Below the pieces are notes generated by a model. The model was not told the DNA's origin, made no database searches, and saw only the letters and a program-made list of their open reading frames with translations. The position numbers and the translations under genes were made by a program. 64,000 nt of DNA, taken from assembly GCA_964501535.1 (NCBI GenBank), contig CAZCSV010000002.1, positions 248,001 through 312,000 on the forward strand, in the 5' to 3' direction. Shown in pieces: positions 15,951-25,196 of this stretch. Within the stretch, counting starts at the first letter, position 1. Each line of letters begins with the position of its first letter. The stretch is from FEN-1279 sp964501535. GTDB lineage: Bacteria > Bacteroidota > Ignavibacteria > Tepidaquicellales > Tepidaquicellaceae.

Positions 15951-18029
15951 ATGAAAAAATTAATTACGCTTTTAGTTATTTTGGTAATGAGTGCGTCGAT
16001 AATCTACGGTGCGCCAAGAGCCAAAATATTCGTTAAAAACGTTTCGCCGTATGATTTAAAAATTTATTCAGTTTTAATTCCAGATTCAACGGTATCGCAA
16101 GGGATGAAGGTTGTACCGAAAAACAATTTTGTATATCTTTCGGTTTTCAATTTTGGTGATACGGCGACAATTCAATCACAGACATGGACTATGATGTCGA
16201 AGCCTACGGGTTCAGGAGCAACTATCACGAATATCCCATCATTAAACTGGGTTAAATTTCTAGCTGACAGTACGGGTACGTATAATGTTAAAGTATCCAT
16301 TACAACTTCTACCGGGAGCAAGGATACGACCATGAACATTTATTGTGCCACATTTACTGGTGTCGGAAATTTTGAAGGTGTATCCGGTGAATTTCCTAAA
16401 TGCATGACGTGTCATTCTGCGATGCCCACTTTTGCGGCAATTTTCAACAACTGGAAAAACTCTGCACACGGACAAACATTCAAACATATGATTGATTCCG
16501 GTTCGACGAGTTTTGGAACAAGTTGTATGAAGTGTCACACGACGGGATACGACCATAACAGATTTGCAAACAACGGCGGATTTGATGATAAAGCTCGGCA
16601 GCTCGGCTGGGTATGGCAAGGACCACCGCATCCGGGAAAATGGGATTCTTTAAAAACATTTTATCCGAATCTTGTCAACCTTGCAACTATAGGATGTGAA
16701 AGCTGTCACGGACCGGGTAGCGAGCATTCTTTGACAACCGATACGAATAAAATGGATAAGTCTGTCAATTCAGGCAGGTGTGCAAAATGTCATGATTCTC
16801 CCTGGAGATATCCGACATATGCCCAGTGGAAAAACAGTTTACATTCGGATGCACTTTTTGAGGGAAGGAATATTGCTGCATCTTCAAGAAACAAATTTGC
16901 AGATTGTAACAGGTGTCATGACGGAGAAACTTATGTTGGATTCACGAAAGGTCAGGCATATCTGCCAAATATAACAACAGCTGACCAGGAAATGATAGGA
17001 TGTGCATCCTGTCACGACCCGCACGGAAATACAAATGAGTATTCGTTAAGAAACAGACCTGCAGGAAGCGATACATTGTCAGGCGGCTTTACGTATCCGA
17101 ATGCAGGTAACGGAAAAGTATGTCTTGATTGTCATAAAGCAAGACAAAATCCTGTTTGGTATGTTTTGTCAAAAGTTACTTCGCAACATTGGGGTCCTCA
17201 TCATTCAACACAGGGTGATGTGGTCTTGGGCAAAAATGCAGCATCTTTTAATGGTATTCCGTATATCAGCGGCTCACATAAAAATATTGACGGAGTATGC
17301 GTTGGTTGTCACATGGCAGCAACTACCGATACGGGTACGGTTACTCGCGACAAAGTCGGTGGACATTCGATGAATTTACACTATTCGGCTACGAATTATG
17401 ACCATATGACCGGGTGTGTCGGCTGTCATCCCGGCAAAACAAAATTTGATGATTTTATTGCTCCTGAAGATTACGATGGTGATAACGTAACAGAGCCATG
17501 GCAAAAAGAGGTTGAAGGATGTATAACAAAATTAAGAATTTCATTACCGCCGGTAGGACTAGATTCTGTTAGCTGGCAATTAATAGCCGCAGATTCAAAT
17601 AATGTAAACTTAAGAAGGGCTTATTGGAATTATCAATATATAGACGGAGACGGGAGCCTTGGAATGCACAATCCTTTCTATACTATTCAGGTGTTATTGA
17701 CATCGGTACAGTATTCGGTTGGGATTCAAAACGTAAGCAGTGAAATTCCGACTAAATACGAATTATCACAGAACTATCCGAATCCGTTCAATCCTAACAC
17801 AAAGATAAATTTTGCAATAAAGAAATCCGAAAATGTAACGCTTAAAGTATACGATATGATGGGAAGAGAAGTAATTTCTCTTGTCAACCAGAAGATGAAT
17901 CCCGGTAAATACTCGACGGACTGGACAGGTATTAACGGAAACGGACAGAAAGTAGCGAGCGGTGTATATTTCTACAGGTTAGTAACACCAAGCTATGTTG
18001 AAGTTAAGAAAATGGTTTTTGTGAAGTAG
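15951..18029 (+). CDS. Secreted 9-haem c-type cytochrome with T9SS sorting domain
   Basis: The 692-residue protein has a signal peptide (about residues 1-20), an Ig-like beta region (about 20-135), a multihaem region with nine CxxCH motifs (from CMTCH near residue 150 to CVGCHPG near 490) and a C-terminal T9SS type A sorting domain starting YELSQNYPNPFNP and ending with the KKMVFVK strand. CESCHGPGSEH resembles cytochrome c554-like domains. The sorting domain predicts export across the outer membrane and attachment to or release from the surface. The ATG follows an AGGAG site and candidate promoter P2. It should carry electrons outside the cell; substrate unknown. Confidence 0.9.
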   Translation: MKKLITLLVILVMSASIIYGAPRAKIFVKNVSPYDLKIYSVLIPDSTVSQGMKVVPKNNFVYLSVFNFGDTATIQSQTWTMMSKPTGSGATITNIPSLNWVKFLADSTGTYNVKVSITTSTGSKDTTMNIYCATFTGVGNFEGVSGEFPKCMTCHSAMPTFAAIFNNWKNSAHGQTFKHMIDSGSTSFGTSCMKCHTTGYDHNRFANNGGFDDKARQLGWVWQGPPHPGKWDSLKTFYPNLVNLATIGCESCHGPGSEHSLTTDTNKMDKSVNSGRCAKCHDSPWRYPTYAQWKNSLHSDALFEGRNIAASSRNKFADCNRCHDGETYVGFTKGQAYLPNITTADQEMIGCASCHDPHGNTNEYSLRNRPAGSDTLSGGFTYPNAGNGKVCLDCHKARQNPVWYVLSKVTSQHWGPHHSTQGDVVLGKNAASFNGIPYISGSHKNIDGVCVGCHMAATTDTGTVTRDKVGGHSMNLHYSATNYDHMTGCVGCHPGKTKFDDFIAPEDYDGDNVTEPWQKEVEGCITKLRISLPPVGLDSVSWQLIAADSNNVNLRRAYWNYQYIDGDGSLGMHNPFYTIQVLLTSVQYSVGIQNVSSEIPTKYELSQNYPNPFNPNTKINFAIKKSENVTLKVYDMMGREVISLVNQKMNPGKYSTDWTGINGNGQKVASGVYFYRLVTPSYVEVKKMVFVK

Positions 18030-18062
18030 AGTTTAAAAAGTATTTTTGTTCTCCTCTTCAGA

Positions 18063-18093
18063 AGGCTGCTGATATTTGGCAGCCTTTTTTTTT
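18063..18093 (+). terminator. Rho-independent terminator of cytochrome gene
   Basis: AGGCTGC (18063-18069) pairs with GCAGCCT (18079-18085) across a 9-base loop and is followed by nine Ts. It is directly preceded by TTGTTCTCCTCTTCAGAAG (18046-18064), a near copy of the motif at 15741. Confidence 0.9.
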
Positions 18094-18116
18094 ACAACAG
18101 CATCAGAAAAATTTTA

Positions 18117-18137
18117 CGAATAGTCCAATACTATTCG
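18117..18137. promoter_or_regulatory. Perfect inverted repeat, possible operator
   Basis: CGAATAGT and ACTATTCG form perfect 8-bp arms around CCAAT, about 60 bp upstream of the ATG at 18199. No T run follows, so a protein-binding site is more likely than a terminator. Confidence 0.4.
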
Positions 18138-18198
18138 AAATTTGTATTGATTTTCATATACTCTTAATATAAGTTAATATAAATATTATTTTTGAGTT

Positions 18199-20814
18199 AT
18201 GAAAAAATCAATCCCAATTTTTTTAGTTGCAATATTTTTTATTGCCATATCCATATTTATAAGCAAGAATATTCAGACGAAGTACGAAAAAGTAAAAAGG
18301 AAAGCTTCCGGCGCAATGGAATCTCTGCAGTGGATGTCAGAAATCAGGGCATATCCTGACAAGGATATTCCTCAGGAAAAATTTTACAAGGCATTCGAAT
18401 ATTCGAGCACAAAACTTACACAATTAAACGATAATCCGAATCTCGATTCGTGGACGTCCATGGGACCGAATAATATTGGAGGCCGTTCAAATGCATTAGC
18501 GATTCATCCAACAGATACATCAATAGTATTCATAGGCTCGGCTTCGGGCGGATTATGGAAATCCACGACCGGCGGAATTGGTGCCTCGGCATGGACGCTT
18601 GTGAATACAGGGTTTCCAAGTTCGGCAGTAAGTGCGATAGCAATAGATTCCGCAAATCCGAATATAATGTATATAGGAACGGGTGAGAATTACGGATATC
18701 AATATTCCAATTACGGACTTGACATAAGAGTGACAAGGGGGATGTACGGAATAGGAATTTTGAAAACAACAAACGGAGGAACAACCTGGACAAAATCTCT
18801 GGACTGGTCATATAATAACCAGCGAGGAGTATGGGATGTAATAATAAATCCAAAAAACTCAAACGTCTTATATGCGGCAACGAGTGAAGGTATATACAAA
18901 TCCATTAATGCAGGAGCTTCGTGGACACAGGTTTTAAATTATTTAATGGTTATGGATTTATTAATAAATCCCGTGGATACAAGCATATTGTATGCTTCGA
19001 TAGGGAATTTGACGAACAATTCTCCATTACCCTCAGCACAAATCGGAATATTTAAAAGTACAAACGGCGGAATAAGCTGGACAAAGCTTTCAGGCGGTTT
19101 GCCTTCATCATGGTCGGGGAAAGCAACGCTCGATATGTATAAGGGAAATCCCGAATATATATATGCGAACATAGCAAATGATGTTACTTCGTATGTAGGA
19201 TATTACAGGAGCACAAACGGCGGTTTGAACTGGACACTCGGTTCAACTTCTGTTCCATCCGGTAATCAGGGCTGGTACAATCAGGGTCACATAGTCAAGG
19301 CAAATGACCCTAACGCGATATTAGTCGGGACACTTAACGTGGAAAAGTCCACGAATGGAGGAGTCAGTTTTTCAACCAAATCGAGCTGGAGCGCATGGAA
19401 CTCGGGGGCAACACCTCCGGGACAGCCGGAAGGACCTTCAAATTTTGTACATGCAGACGTTCATTTTTATGCTGCAAATCCGAAAGACCCTAACAAAATA
19501 TACATAGCCGCAGATGGCGGTTTATACAGAACGGATAATTTCGGTGAGACATTTTATTCCTGTAACGGCGGTTATGTAACGTCTCAATTCTATGCAAGCC
19601 TTGGAAATTCGAATACGGATTCCATATTTTGTATCGGAGGTTTACAGGATAATCGTTCGGCTTTTTATCAGGGAACGACGGCATGGTACAAGACATTTCA
19701 GGGTGATGGTTTGTGTTCTCAGGTGAATTCTCAAAATGCAAGCATATGTTATACGGAATATACTTACGGGTCAATTTACAGGTCAGTTAATGGAGGTGTA
19801 AGCTGGAGCAGTGGTTACGGACCTCCGGGAAACGGCAGTTCTACGAATTATTGCTTCAATGTTCCCTATGTCGTATGTAAATCGAATCCAAGCATTTTAT
19901 ATGCAGGTGGTATAAATATGTATAAATCAACAAACGGGGGTTCAAGCGGCAGCTGGCAATTGCAAACATCATTTTCTAATCAAAAAGCATTATCAATTGC
20001 TGTTTCCTCTACGGGAACGGATACTGCATATGTTGGTGTATTGCCTACAAACACAAGCTCTACAGCAGGTGTTTACCGAACGGTTAATGGCGGGGTTTCC
20101 TGGACAAATGTCTCGGGAACTTCCGTTCCGAACAGATACCCTACAAGGATTCACGTTAATCAATATTATTCAAAAGAGGTCTATGTAACATTCGGAGGAT
20201 TCGGAACCGCTCATGTAATAAAATCGACCAATGCAGGAGAAAGCTGGGTTAACATAACGAATAACCTCCCGGATGTTCCGACGCATTCGGTAGCAGTAGA
20301 CCCGGTTTATCCGCAGAATGTATATGTAGGTAATGATTTAGGCGTATATGTTTCCACCAATGGAGGAGCGAGCTGGTATGAGTACAGGGCGGGGATGCCG
20401 TATACGCTCGTATTTGATTTAACGATTGTGAATGTAAGCAGGAAGCTGCGGGCACTAACGCACGGGAACGGGATTTGGGAAAGAAAGCTGATTGCAAATC
20501 CTGTTGCGATTCCGAATACCGGTTCGGAAATCCCGAAAGAATACAAATTGTATCAGAATTATCCGAATCCGTTTAATCCGGTGACGACAATAAAATTCGA
20601 TATTCCTTCGCTTGGCGGGAAAACAGGATATGTCAGGATTGATATATACGATTTACTCGGCAGAAAAACATCTTCGCTGGTAAATGAAAATTTATCATCG
20701 GGAAGTTACAGTATCAATTTCGACGCAAGCCGATATGCTACAGGAACATACATATACAGATTAACGGTAAACAACGAGCCGATAGGAACGAAGAAAATGA
20801 TTTTAATTAAATAG
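18199..20814 (+). CDS. Secreted BNR/sortilin-type beta-propeller protein with T9SS sorting domain
   Basis: The 871-residue protein has a signal or anchor helix (about residues 4-24), then many repeats of the form GGLWKSTTGG...W or STNGGxSW, the Asp-box/BNR repeat of sialidase- and VPS10-like propellers, covering about residues 85-770. A type A T9SS sorting domain (YKLYQNYPNPFNP, ending KKMILIK) closes the chain. The N-terminal WTSMGPNNIGGR opening is common in such surface propellers of Bacteroidota. Catalytic residues of a sialidase are not recognised, so enzyme activity cannot be claimed; an adhesive or glycan-binding surface role is plausible. Confidence 0.85.
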   Translation: MKKSIPIFLVAIFFIAISIFISKNIQTKYEKVKRKASGAMESLQWMSEIRAYPDKDIPQEKFYKAFEYSSTKLTQLNDNPNLDSWTSMGPNNIGGRSNALAIHPTDTSIVFIGSASGGLWKSTTGGIGASAWTLVNTGFPSSAVSAIAIDSANPNIMYIGTGENYGYQYSNYGLDIRVTRGMYGIGILKTTNGGTTWTKSLDWSYNNQRGVWDVIINPKNSNVLYAATSEGIYKSINAGASWTQVLNYLMVMDLLINPVDTSILYASIGNLTNNSPLPSAQIGIFKSTNGGISWTKLSGGLPSSWSGKATLDMYKGNPEYIYANIANDVTSYVGYYRSTNGGLNWTLGSTSVPSGNQGWYNQGHIVKANDPNAILVGTLNVEKSTNGGVSFSTKSSWSAWNSGATPPGQPEGPSNFVHADVHFYAANPKDPNKIYIAADGGLYRTDNFGETFYSCNGGYVTSQFYASLGNSNTDSIFCIGGLQDNRSAFYQGTTAWYKTFQGDGLCSQVNSQNASICYTEYTYGSIYRSVNGGVSWSSGYGPPGNGSSTNYCFNVPYVVCKSNPSILYAGGINMYKSTNGGSSGSWQLQTSFSNQKALSIAVSSTGTDTAYVGVLPTNTSSTAGVYRTVNGGVSWTNVSGTSVPNRYPTRIHVNQYYSKEVYVTFGGFGTAHVIKSTNAGESWVNITNNLPDVPTHSVAVDPVYPQNVYVGNDLGVYVSTNGGASWYEYRAGMPYTLVFDLTIVNVSRKLRALTHGNGIWERKLIANPVAIPNTGSEIPKEYKLYQNYPNPFNPVTTIKFDIPSLGGKTGYVRIDIYDLLGRKTSSLVNENLSSGSYSINFDASRYATGTYIYRLTVNNEPIGTKKMILIK

Positions 20815-20827
20815 AATTATAAAATTC

Positions 20828-20853
20828 CGTTCCCAAACTGAGTTGGAAACGAG
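20828..20853. repeat. GTTCCC palindrome (copy 2)
   Basis: CGTTCCCAAACTGAGTTGG then AAACGAG forms a 9-bp stem with one mismatch; it belongs to the same family as the hairpins at 6716 and 44194. A further half copy GGAACGAG lies at 20876-20883. No T run follows. Confidence 0.6.
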
Positions 20854-20920
20854 ATATTTGACCGGACAAAACATAGGAACGAGATTAAAGAATTAATTTG
20901 TAAAAGGTAAATAACTGATT

Positions 20921-21640
20921 TTATTTACTGAAGTAATTTCTTCTTCTGATTATCTCTTCGCCCACAAGGTTGACCGCTTCATCCGTTGAAAAATGATTGA
21001 GGTTCATCACAAGACTGTACAGTGATGCATTCTCAATATCGCTGCTGAAGTATTTTTTCAGATACTGCTTCCTTTCTTTATCTTCTTTCTTTATAAATTT
21101 CAATGCTTCGGTTTTATCAAAGCCGAAGATATTCTGGATGTTGTTGATTTTCTTTTCAATTGTATCTATTAATCTCAGATGAAATCCTCCTTTTAAGTCC
21201 TTTGTAATAATATTCGCACCTCTGCCGATTAGGATTACATCTCCGAGCAGAGCCAGGTGTAAAATTGTATTGCTTGCTTTTTTAATCAGCATTTGTTCGG
21301 AAGGATGAAGAGAGAAAAGCTGTTCGAGCACATCCTGAATTTCGGATACTTTTTTTTCAGAAATATATTTTGCCATTTCCGAAGGCAGGTCGTGTTCCTT
21401 GACAATCTGCTCGAGGATGTTTTTATCGAAAATTTTCCATTCGTTTTTTCTTTTAGTATCGTATTTATTGAGAAAGTCGACTAACAGGTCACCGAACTGG
21501 ATACCACCTGCGCCCGTTTCCCTTGAAATTGTTACGAACGGTTCCAGGAATGAACTCTTGTGCTTCAGTGATTCTCTATGAGAAGCAAGTTTCCTTTCGA
21601 AGTAGTCTTCGAACACTATAACAGAAGATTGCTTTTCCAT
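20921..21640 (-). CDS. Cytidylate kinase-like family protein
   Basis: The 239-residue protein has the P-loop region VTISRETGAGGIQFG (about residues 35-50) in the variant form of the cytidylate-kinase-like family, then WKIFDKNILEQIV, and VILIGRGANII (about 135-146) followed by HLRLIDTIEKKINNI. The family is distinct from the true Cmk and its substrates are mostly unknown. The gene stands alone: the 3' neighbour converges from 18199 and about 510 gene-free bp lie upstream. Confidence 0.8.
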   Translation of the reverse strand: MEKQSSVIVFEDYFERKLASHRESLKHKSSFLEPFVTISRETGAGGIQFGDLLVDFLNKYDTKRKNEWKIFDKNILEQIVKEHDLPSEMAKYISEKKVSEIQDVLEQLFSLHPSEQMLIKKASNTILHLALLGDVILIGRGANIITKDLKGGFHLRLIDTIEKKINNIQNIFGFDKTEALKFIKKEDKERKQYLKKYFSSDIENASLYSLVMNLNHFSTDEAVNLVGEEIIRRRNYFSK

Positions 21641-21659
21641 ATAGTACCCCCTTTTGCTA

Positions 21660-22152
21660 AATTATAACGGAAAAGAAATTAATTAGCCATAGAAAAATTC
21701 ATATTGAAAATCAGCTGTTAAATCTGAAAATGGCAGGGATAATTTTAATTTATGAAATGTTCCTTTGCAGGTTAGTGTGATAAGAAAAGCGATATACTTT
21801 CCGTAAAGCCATATGCACCTGCATTCAGAACCGCCCGTGCATTATAGTATTCCGACTTTAATCTTCTTTCGGCTTACCGTATTTGAAAAACACATTAAGC
21901 CTTCCTTGTTCAGTAATCTATATTTCCGATGATGAATTTTTTGGTTTATATTTATCGGAAATATACATTGCAAGTTCGTTTTCTGACCTGGAGGTTGAAT
22001 TAAAGCTCAATATGTAAAACAAAAAATTGAGCATTATACAAATATAACATTTTTTTTGATTATTACGATTAGAACAAATAAAAAATTAAAATTATTTAAT
22101 ATTTTTTATAAATTATTTATATTATCAACAAATTAATTTTAAAGTTAAAATT
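21660..22152. other. Gene-free stretch with inverted repeats and possible coding remnants
   Basis: No intact gene is seen. It holds an 11-bp perfect inverted repeat (ATATTTCCGAT at 21920-21930 with ATCGGAAATAT at 21954-21964) and a 7-bp one (GCTCAAT 22005-22011 with ATTGAGC 22026-22032). On the minus strand short open pieces separated by stops read protein-like, for example ARAVLNAGAYGFTES near 21770-21850, which recalls a receiver domain. This may be a decayed gene; confidence is low. The last 110 bp are very AT-rich and probably hold the promoter of the next gene. Confidence 0.3.
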
Positions 22153-23397
22153 ATGATTAAAATAATAAATAAAATGCTTTATATGTTTCTTCTGTCTCTT
22201 GTAATATTTGCCTGCAAGAAAAACGAGGAGAAATTTCTAAAGGAAGGTGAATGGGTCGGGACTCTTGAAATGGATAAAGAAGAAAAGTCACAGCTGCTTC
22301 CTTTTAATTTCACTGTAAACAAGAATGAGATTGTCATTACAAATGCGGAGGAGAAAATCGTTATAAGAGAATTTTCAGTTAAGAATGATTCTGTAATTAT
22401 GAGGCTGCCTGTTTTTAAGGATGAAATAAAAGCGAGGTTTGTCACAAGTGATTCTATAGCAGGTGAATACACACATTTCGGCAGCAAGAGCAAATATTTT
22501 ATTCCTTTTTATGCAAAATTCGGGAGGACGGAAAGATTCGAGAACGAGAGGGAAAAGCCGGCAATGGATATTACCGGGAGATGGGAAACGACTGTACAGC
22601 CGGGTGATTCAGACCAGTACACGATTATAGGGGAATTCGAGCAAAACGGGAATCATTTAACGGGGACATTTTTAACCTCATCGGGTGACTACCGTTTTCT
22701 CGAGGGTGCGGTATCGGGGAGCAAAGTTATGCTGTCGCGGCTTGACGGTTCACATACGATGCTTTTCAAGGCGGAAATTTCAAAAGAGGGAACACTTGAA
22801 AACGGTGTACTGATAGGCGGTCCAACGTGGAAGGAAAAATGGCGTGCAGTAAAGAATGAAAAAATCGAATTACCCGATGAAGAAAAATTGTCGGCTGTTA
22901 AGGAGGGCACAGAGAAAATTGAATTCAGTTTTTTGGATTTAAGCGGAGGGAAAGTGAGTCTCGCAGACGAGAAATACAAAAACAAAATTATTGTTGTTCA
23001 GATAATGGGTTCATGGTGTCCTAACTGTATGGACGAAACAAGATTTTTCAGTGAGATATATGATAATTATAAACCCAGGGGTATAGAGTTTATCGGACTG
23101 TGTTTTGAATCGAGCAATTATGAAGAATCGAGGTCGAGAATGGAGAGATTTATCAAACAGCTCGGAGCAAAAGGAGATTATTTATACGCAGGTGAAGCAG
23201 GTAAAAACAATATTTTTAAAACATTGCCATTTATGAAGGAGTTTAAGGGCTATCCGACGACGATTTATCTCGACAGAAATCACAATGTAAAAAAAGTAAC
23301 AACAGGATTTTCGGGTCCCGGGACGGGGAAGCATTATGAAAAGCAGAAATCGAGTATTACACAATATTTAGATAAATTGCTCGGTCAGAAGGGCTGA
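22153..23397 (+). CDS. TlpA-like thiol-disulfide oxidoreductase lipoprotein
   Basis: The 414-residue protein has a lipoprotein signal (VIFACKK, Cys about 21), an N-terminal beta-rich region (about 30-240, including TGRWETTV), and a C-terminal thioredoxin-fold domain from about 255 with the redox motif GSWCPNCMDE and the cis-proline segment GYPTTIYLD. The CPNC site is typical of TlpA/ResA-type reductases, which keep periplasmic cysteines reduced, including the haem-binding cysteines of apocytochromes. A role in cytochrome maturation would fit the genome neighbourhood but is not shown. It is followed head to head by a small lipoprotein gene on the other strand. Confidence 0.82.
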   Translation: MIKIINKMLYMFLLSLVIFACKKNEEKFLKEGEWVGTLEMDKEEKSQLLPFNFTVNKNEIVITNAEEKIVIREFSVKNDSVIMRLPVFKDEIKARFVTSDSIAGEYTHFGSKSKYFIPFYAKFGRTERFENEREKPAMDITGRWETTVQPGDSDQYTIIGEFEQNGNHLTGTFLTSSGDYRFLEGAVSGSKVMLSRLDGSHTMLFKAEISKEGTLENGVLIGGPTWKEKWRAVKNEKIELPDEEKLSAVKEGTEKIEFSFLDLSGGKVSLADEKYKNKIIVVQIMGSWCPNCMDETRFFSEIYDNYKPRGIEFIGLCFESSNYEESRSRMERFIKQLGAKGDYLYAGEAGKNNIFKTLPFMKEFKGYPTTIYLDRNHNVKKVTTGFSGPGTGKHYEKQKSSITQYLDKLLGQKG

Positions 23398-23408
23398 TAA
23401 TTATTTCA

Positions 23409-23876
23409 TTAATTAACCCCGTATATTTTCAGATTTCTTATTTTGAGATGGTAATATTGTCCCGTACAAACGCTGGAGAACAAACGTAATCTCAGGTAAA
23501 AAATATCTTTTATTTTTGGAGAGGTAATTGTAATGCTGTTTGTATTATTTATCTGGTTTATTCCGTTCAGTTCAAAGAGATAGAAATTCGTATTGGTATT
23601 AGTATAATAGGCGCTGACATTTGACAGATCTCCATCCGTATATGCGTTAAATTCAATACGCAGCTTATTATAGTCTCTTGTATCCAAAGAATCTAATATA
23701 GATGTTCTGATTAAGTATGCCGAGCATGTCCCAACGAGGCTGTCCACGAGATTCAGCTTTTCATAAATAAGATTTCCGTCTTGGATGTTATTTATTTCCG
23801 TCGGTGAGTCGGAGCATCCTGCTAGTATAAAAAGAGCAGAGATACTTAACAAAAGATATTTATAGATAAATTTCAT
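23409..23876 (-). CDS. Hypothetical lipoprotein
   Basis: The 155-residue product has a clear lipoprotein signal (lipobox ILAGCS, Cys about residue 21) followed by SPTEI, a common opening of Bacteroidota lipoproteins. The rest is predicted beta-rich with Asn and Tyr residues and no recognised motif. It ends 11 bp from the converging TlpA-like gene. No function is proposed. Confidence 0.65.
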   Translation of the reverse strand: MKFIYKYLLLSISALFILAGCSDSPTEINNIQDGNLIYEKLNLVDSLVGTCSAYLIRTSILDSLDTRDYNKLRIEFNAYTDGDLSNVSAYYTNTNTNFYLFELNGINQINNTNSITITSPKIKDIFYLRLRLFSSVCTGQYYHLKIRNLKIYGVN

Positions 23877-23918
23877 ACAGTATATAACAAAAAATTATGA
23901 AATTTGTTTCAGAAAAAA

Positions 23919-25133
23919 TCAGTCTTTATACGGGTCATAAATTTCTTCTCCGGCCATAGCGACGCCGATTGGTTTGAGTTTATGCAGTATCTTTAAAGTA
24001 TTTTTGTGATAGCTTAATACATCTCTCAGTCTTTTATAGACTTCCGGTGCTTCGTCGGCGGCACCGCCCCGGAGTTCGATACCTTTTTGTTTCATTTTAT
24101 ATTTAACAGAATCAAAATCTATTACACCTTTCGAAATATGAACAGGCATATATATATCTTTTTTTCTTATCCATCTTTTTTTTCCTGCTGCTTTATTTCT
24201 GGACATTACGCGTCCCGCCCCGTGAACGGTACTGAAAAGGGATTCTCTGGATTCTTCAGTATCTATACCTTCTACTATTACGGATTCTTCCGCCATTGTT
24301 GAGCCGATAAAAGACTGCTGGTCGGGGAAAGCCGGAGTGCAACCTTTTCTTATCACCCAGAATGTTTCCCCGAAATGCTTTTCTTTCCAGGCAAAGTTAT
24401 GGTTATTGTGAACAGTATACATGGGCTTTGCGCCCAAGATTTCGAGAACCTTGTCGACTACTGCATCACGACCCGCATATGCATATTCCCCGGCAAGTTT
24501 CATTGCCTGTACATAATCCTGTCCGATTTCGGAATTTATTTTAAGCAGGGTCGGGGGAGCATTCATAGCATTGGCATCTTTTGGTTTATCTGTAAAGTCA
24601 AGACCTCTTGCAAGGGCAAGGAAACCCATTGCGGTTTTATTCCCGAAGCCTCTTGAGCCGAAATGCACTCCAATCCATAATCTGTTTTCTTTGTCCTTAA
24701 ACAAGTCCACGTAGTGATTTCCGCTTCCGACAGTTCCGAGTTGTTCTCTTGCCAGTTGAATCATTTTTTTTTGAGGTTTGAAATCGGCAGTAGCAATTTT
24801 ATCGAGCACGGGATGGTCGATTGGTTCGGGATTTGGTCTTGCGAGTCCGAATCCTATTCTCTTTACAATCTCATCCATGATTTTTTTTATTTCAATATCG
24901 TCCGCGTACAGGTTTGTCATAACGGCTTTATTCCCGCAGGCAATATCGAAACCGACGCCTGACGGGCTTATGTAGTCTTTATATGCGACTACACCGCCGA
25001 TCGGCATGCTATATCCCAGATGATGGTCTGCGCAGAGAACGGCATATTCGCCTTTTTTCACGCATTCTTCGATTTGCTTAAAAGCTTCTTCGTCGATTAT
25101 TCCGAACGTTTTTATTTTGGGATTCGCAGTCAT
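23919..25133 (-). CDS. rtcB: RNA-splicing ligase RtcB family protein
   Basis: The 404-residue protein shows the RtcB metal and guanylylation motifs in order: ADHHLGY (about 35-41), SGVGFDIACGN with metal-binding Asp63 and Cys66, GSGNHYVDL, VHFGSRGFG, HNNHNFAW and VHGAGRVMSR, the last containing the histidine that becomes guanylylated in the family. RtcB joins 2',3'-cyclic phosphate and 5'-OH RNA ends for RNA repair or tRNA splicing. No archease or RtcA gene is adjacent and no sigma54 RtcR regulator is seen here. Confidence 0.93.
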   Translation of the reverse strand: MTANPKIKTFGIIDEEAFKQIEECVKKGEYAVLCADHHLGYSMPIGGVVAYKDYISPSGVGFDIACGNKAVMTNLYADDIEIKKIMDEIVKRIGFGLARPNPEPIDHPVLDKIATADFKPQKKMIQLAREQLGTVGSGNHYVDLFKDKENRLWIGVHFGSRGFGNKTAMGFLALARGLDFTDKPKDANAMNAPPTLLKINSEIGQDYVQAMKLAGEYAYAGRDAVVDKVLEILGAKPMYTVHNNHNFAWKEKHFGETFWVIRKGCTPAFPDQQSFIGSTMAEESVIVEGIDTEESRESLFSTVHGAGRVMSRNKAAGKKRWIRKKDIYMPVHISKGVIDFDSVKYKMKQKGIELRGGAADEAPEVYKRLRDVLSYHKNTLKILHKLKPIGVAMAGEEIYDPYKD

Positions 25134-25196
25134 TTTCCAAATAATAATAAAATCAAAAATGATTTTGAATATATTTAAGAGGATAGAATACGAGAA

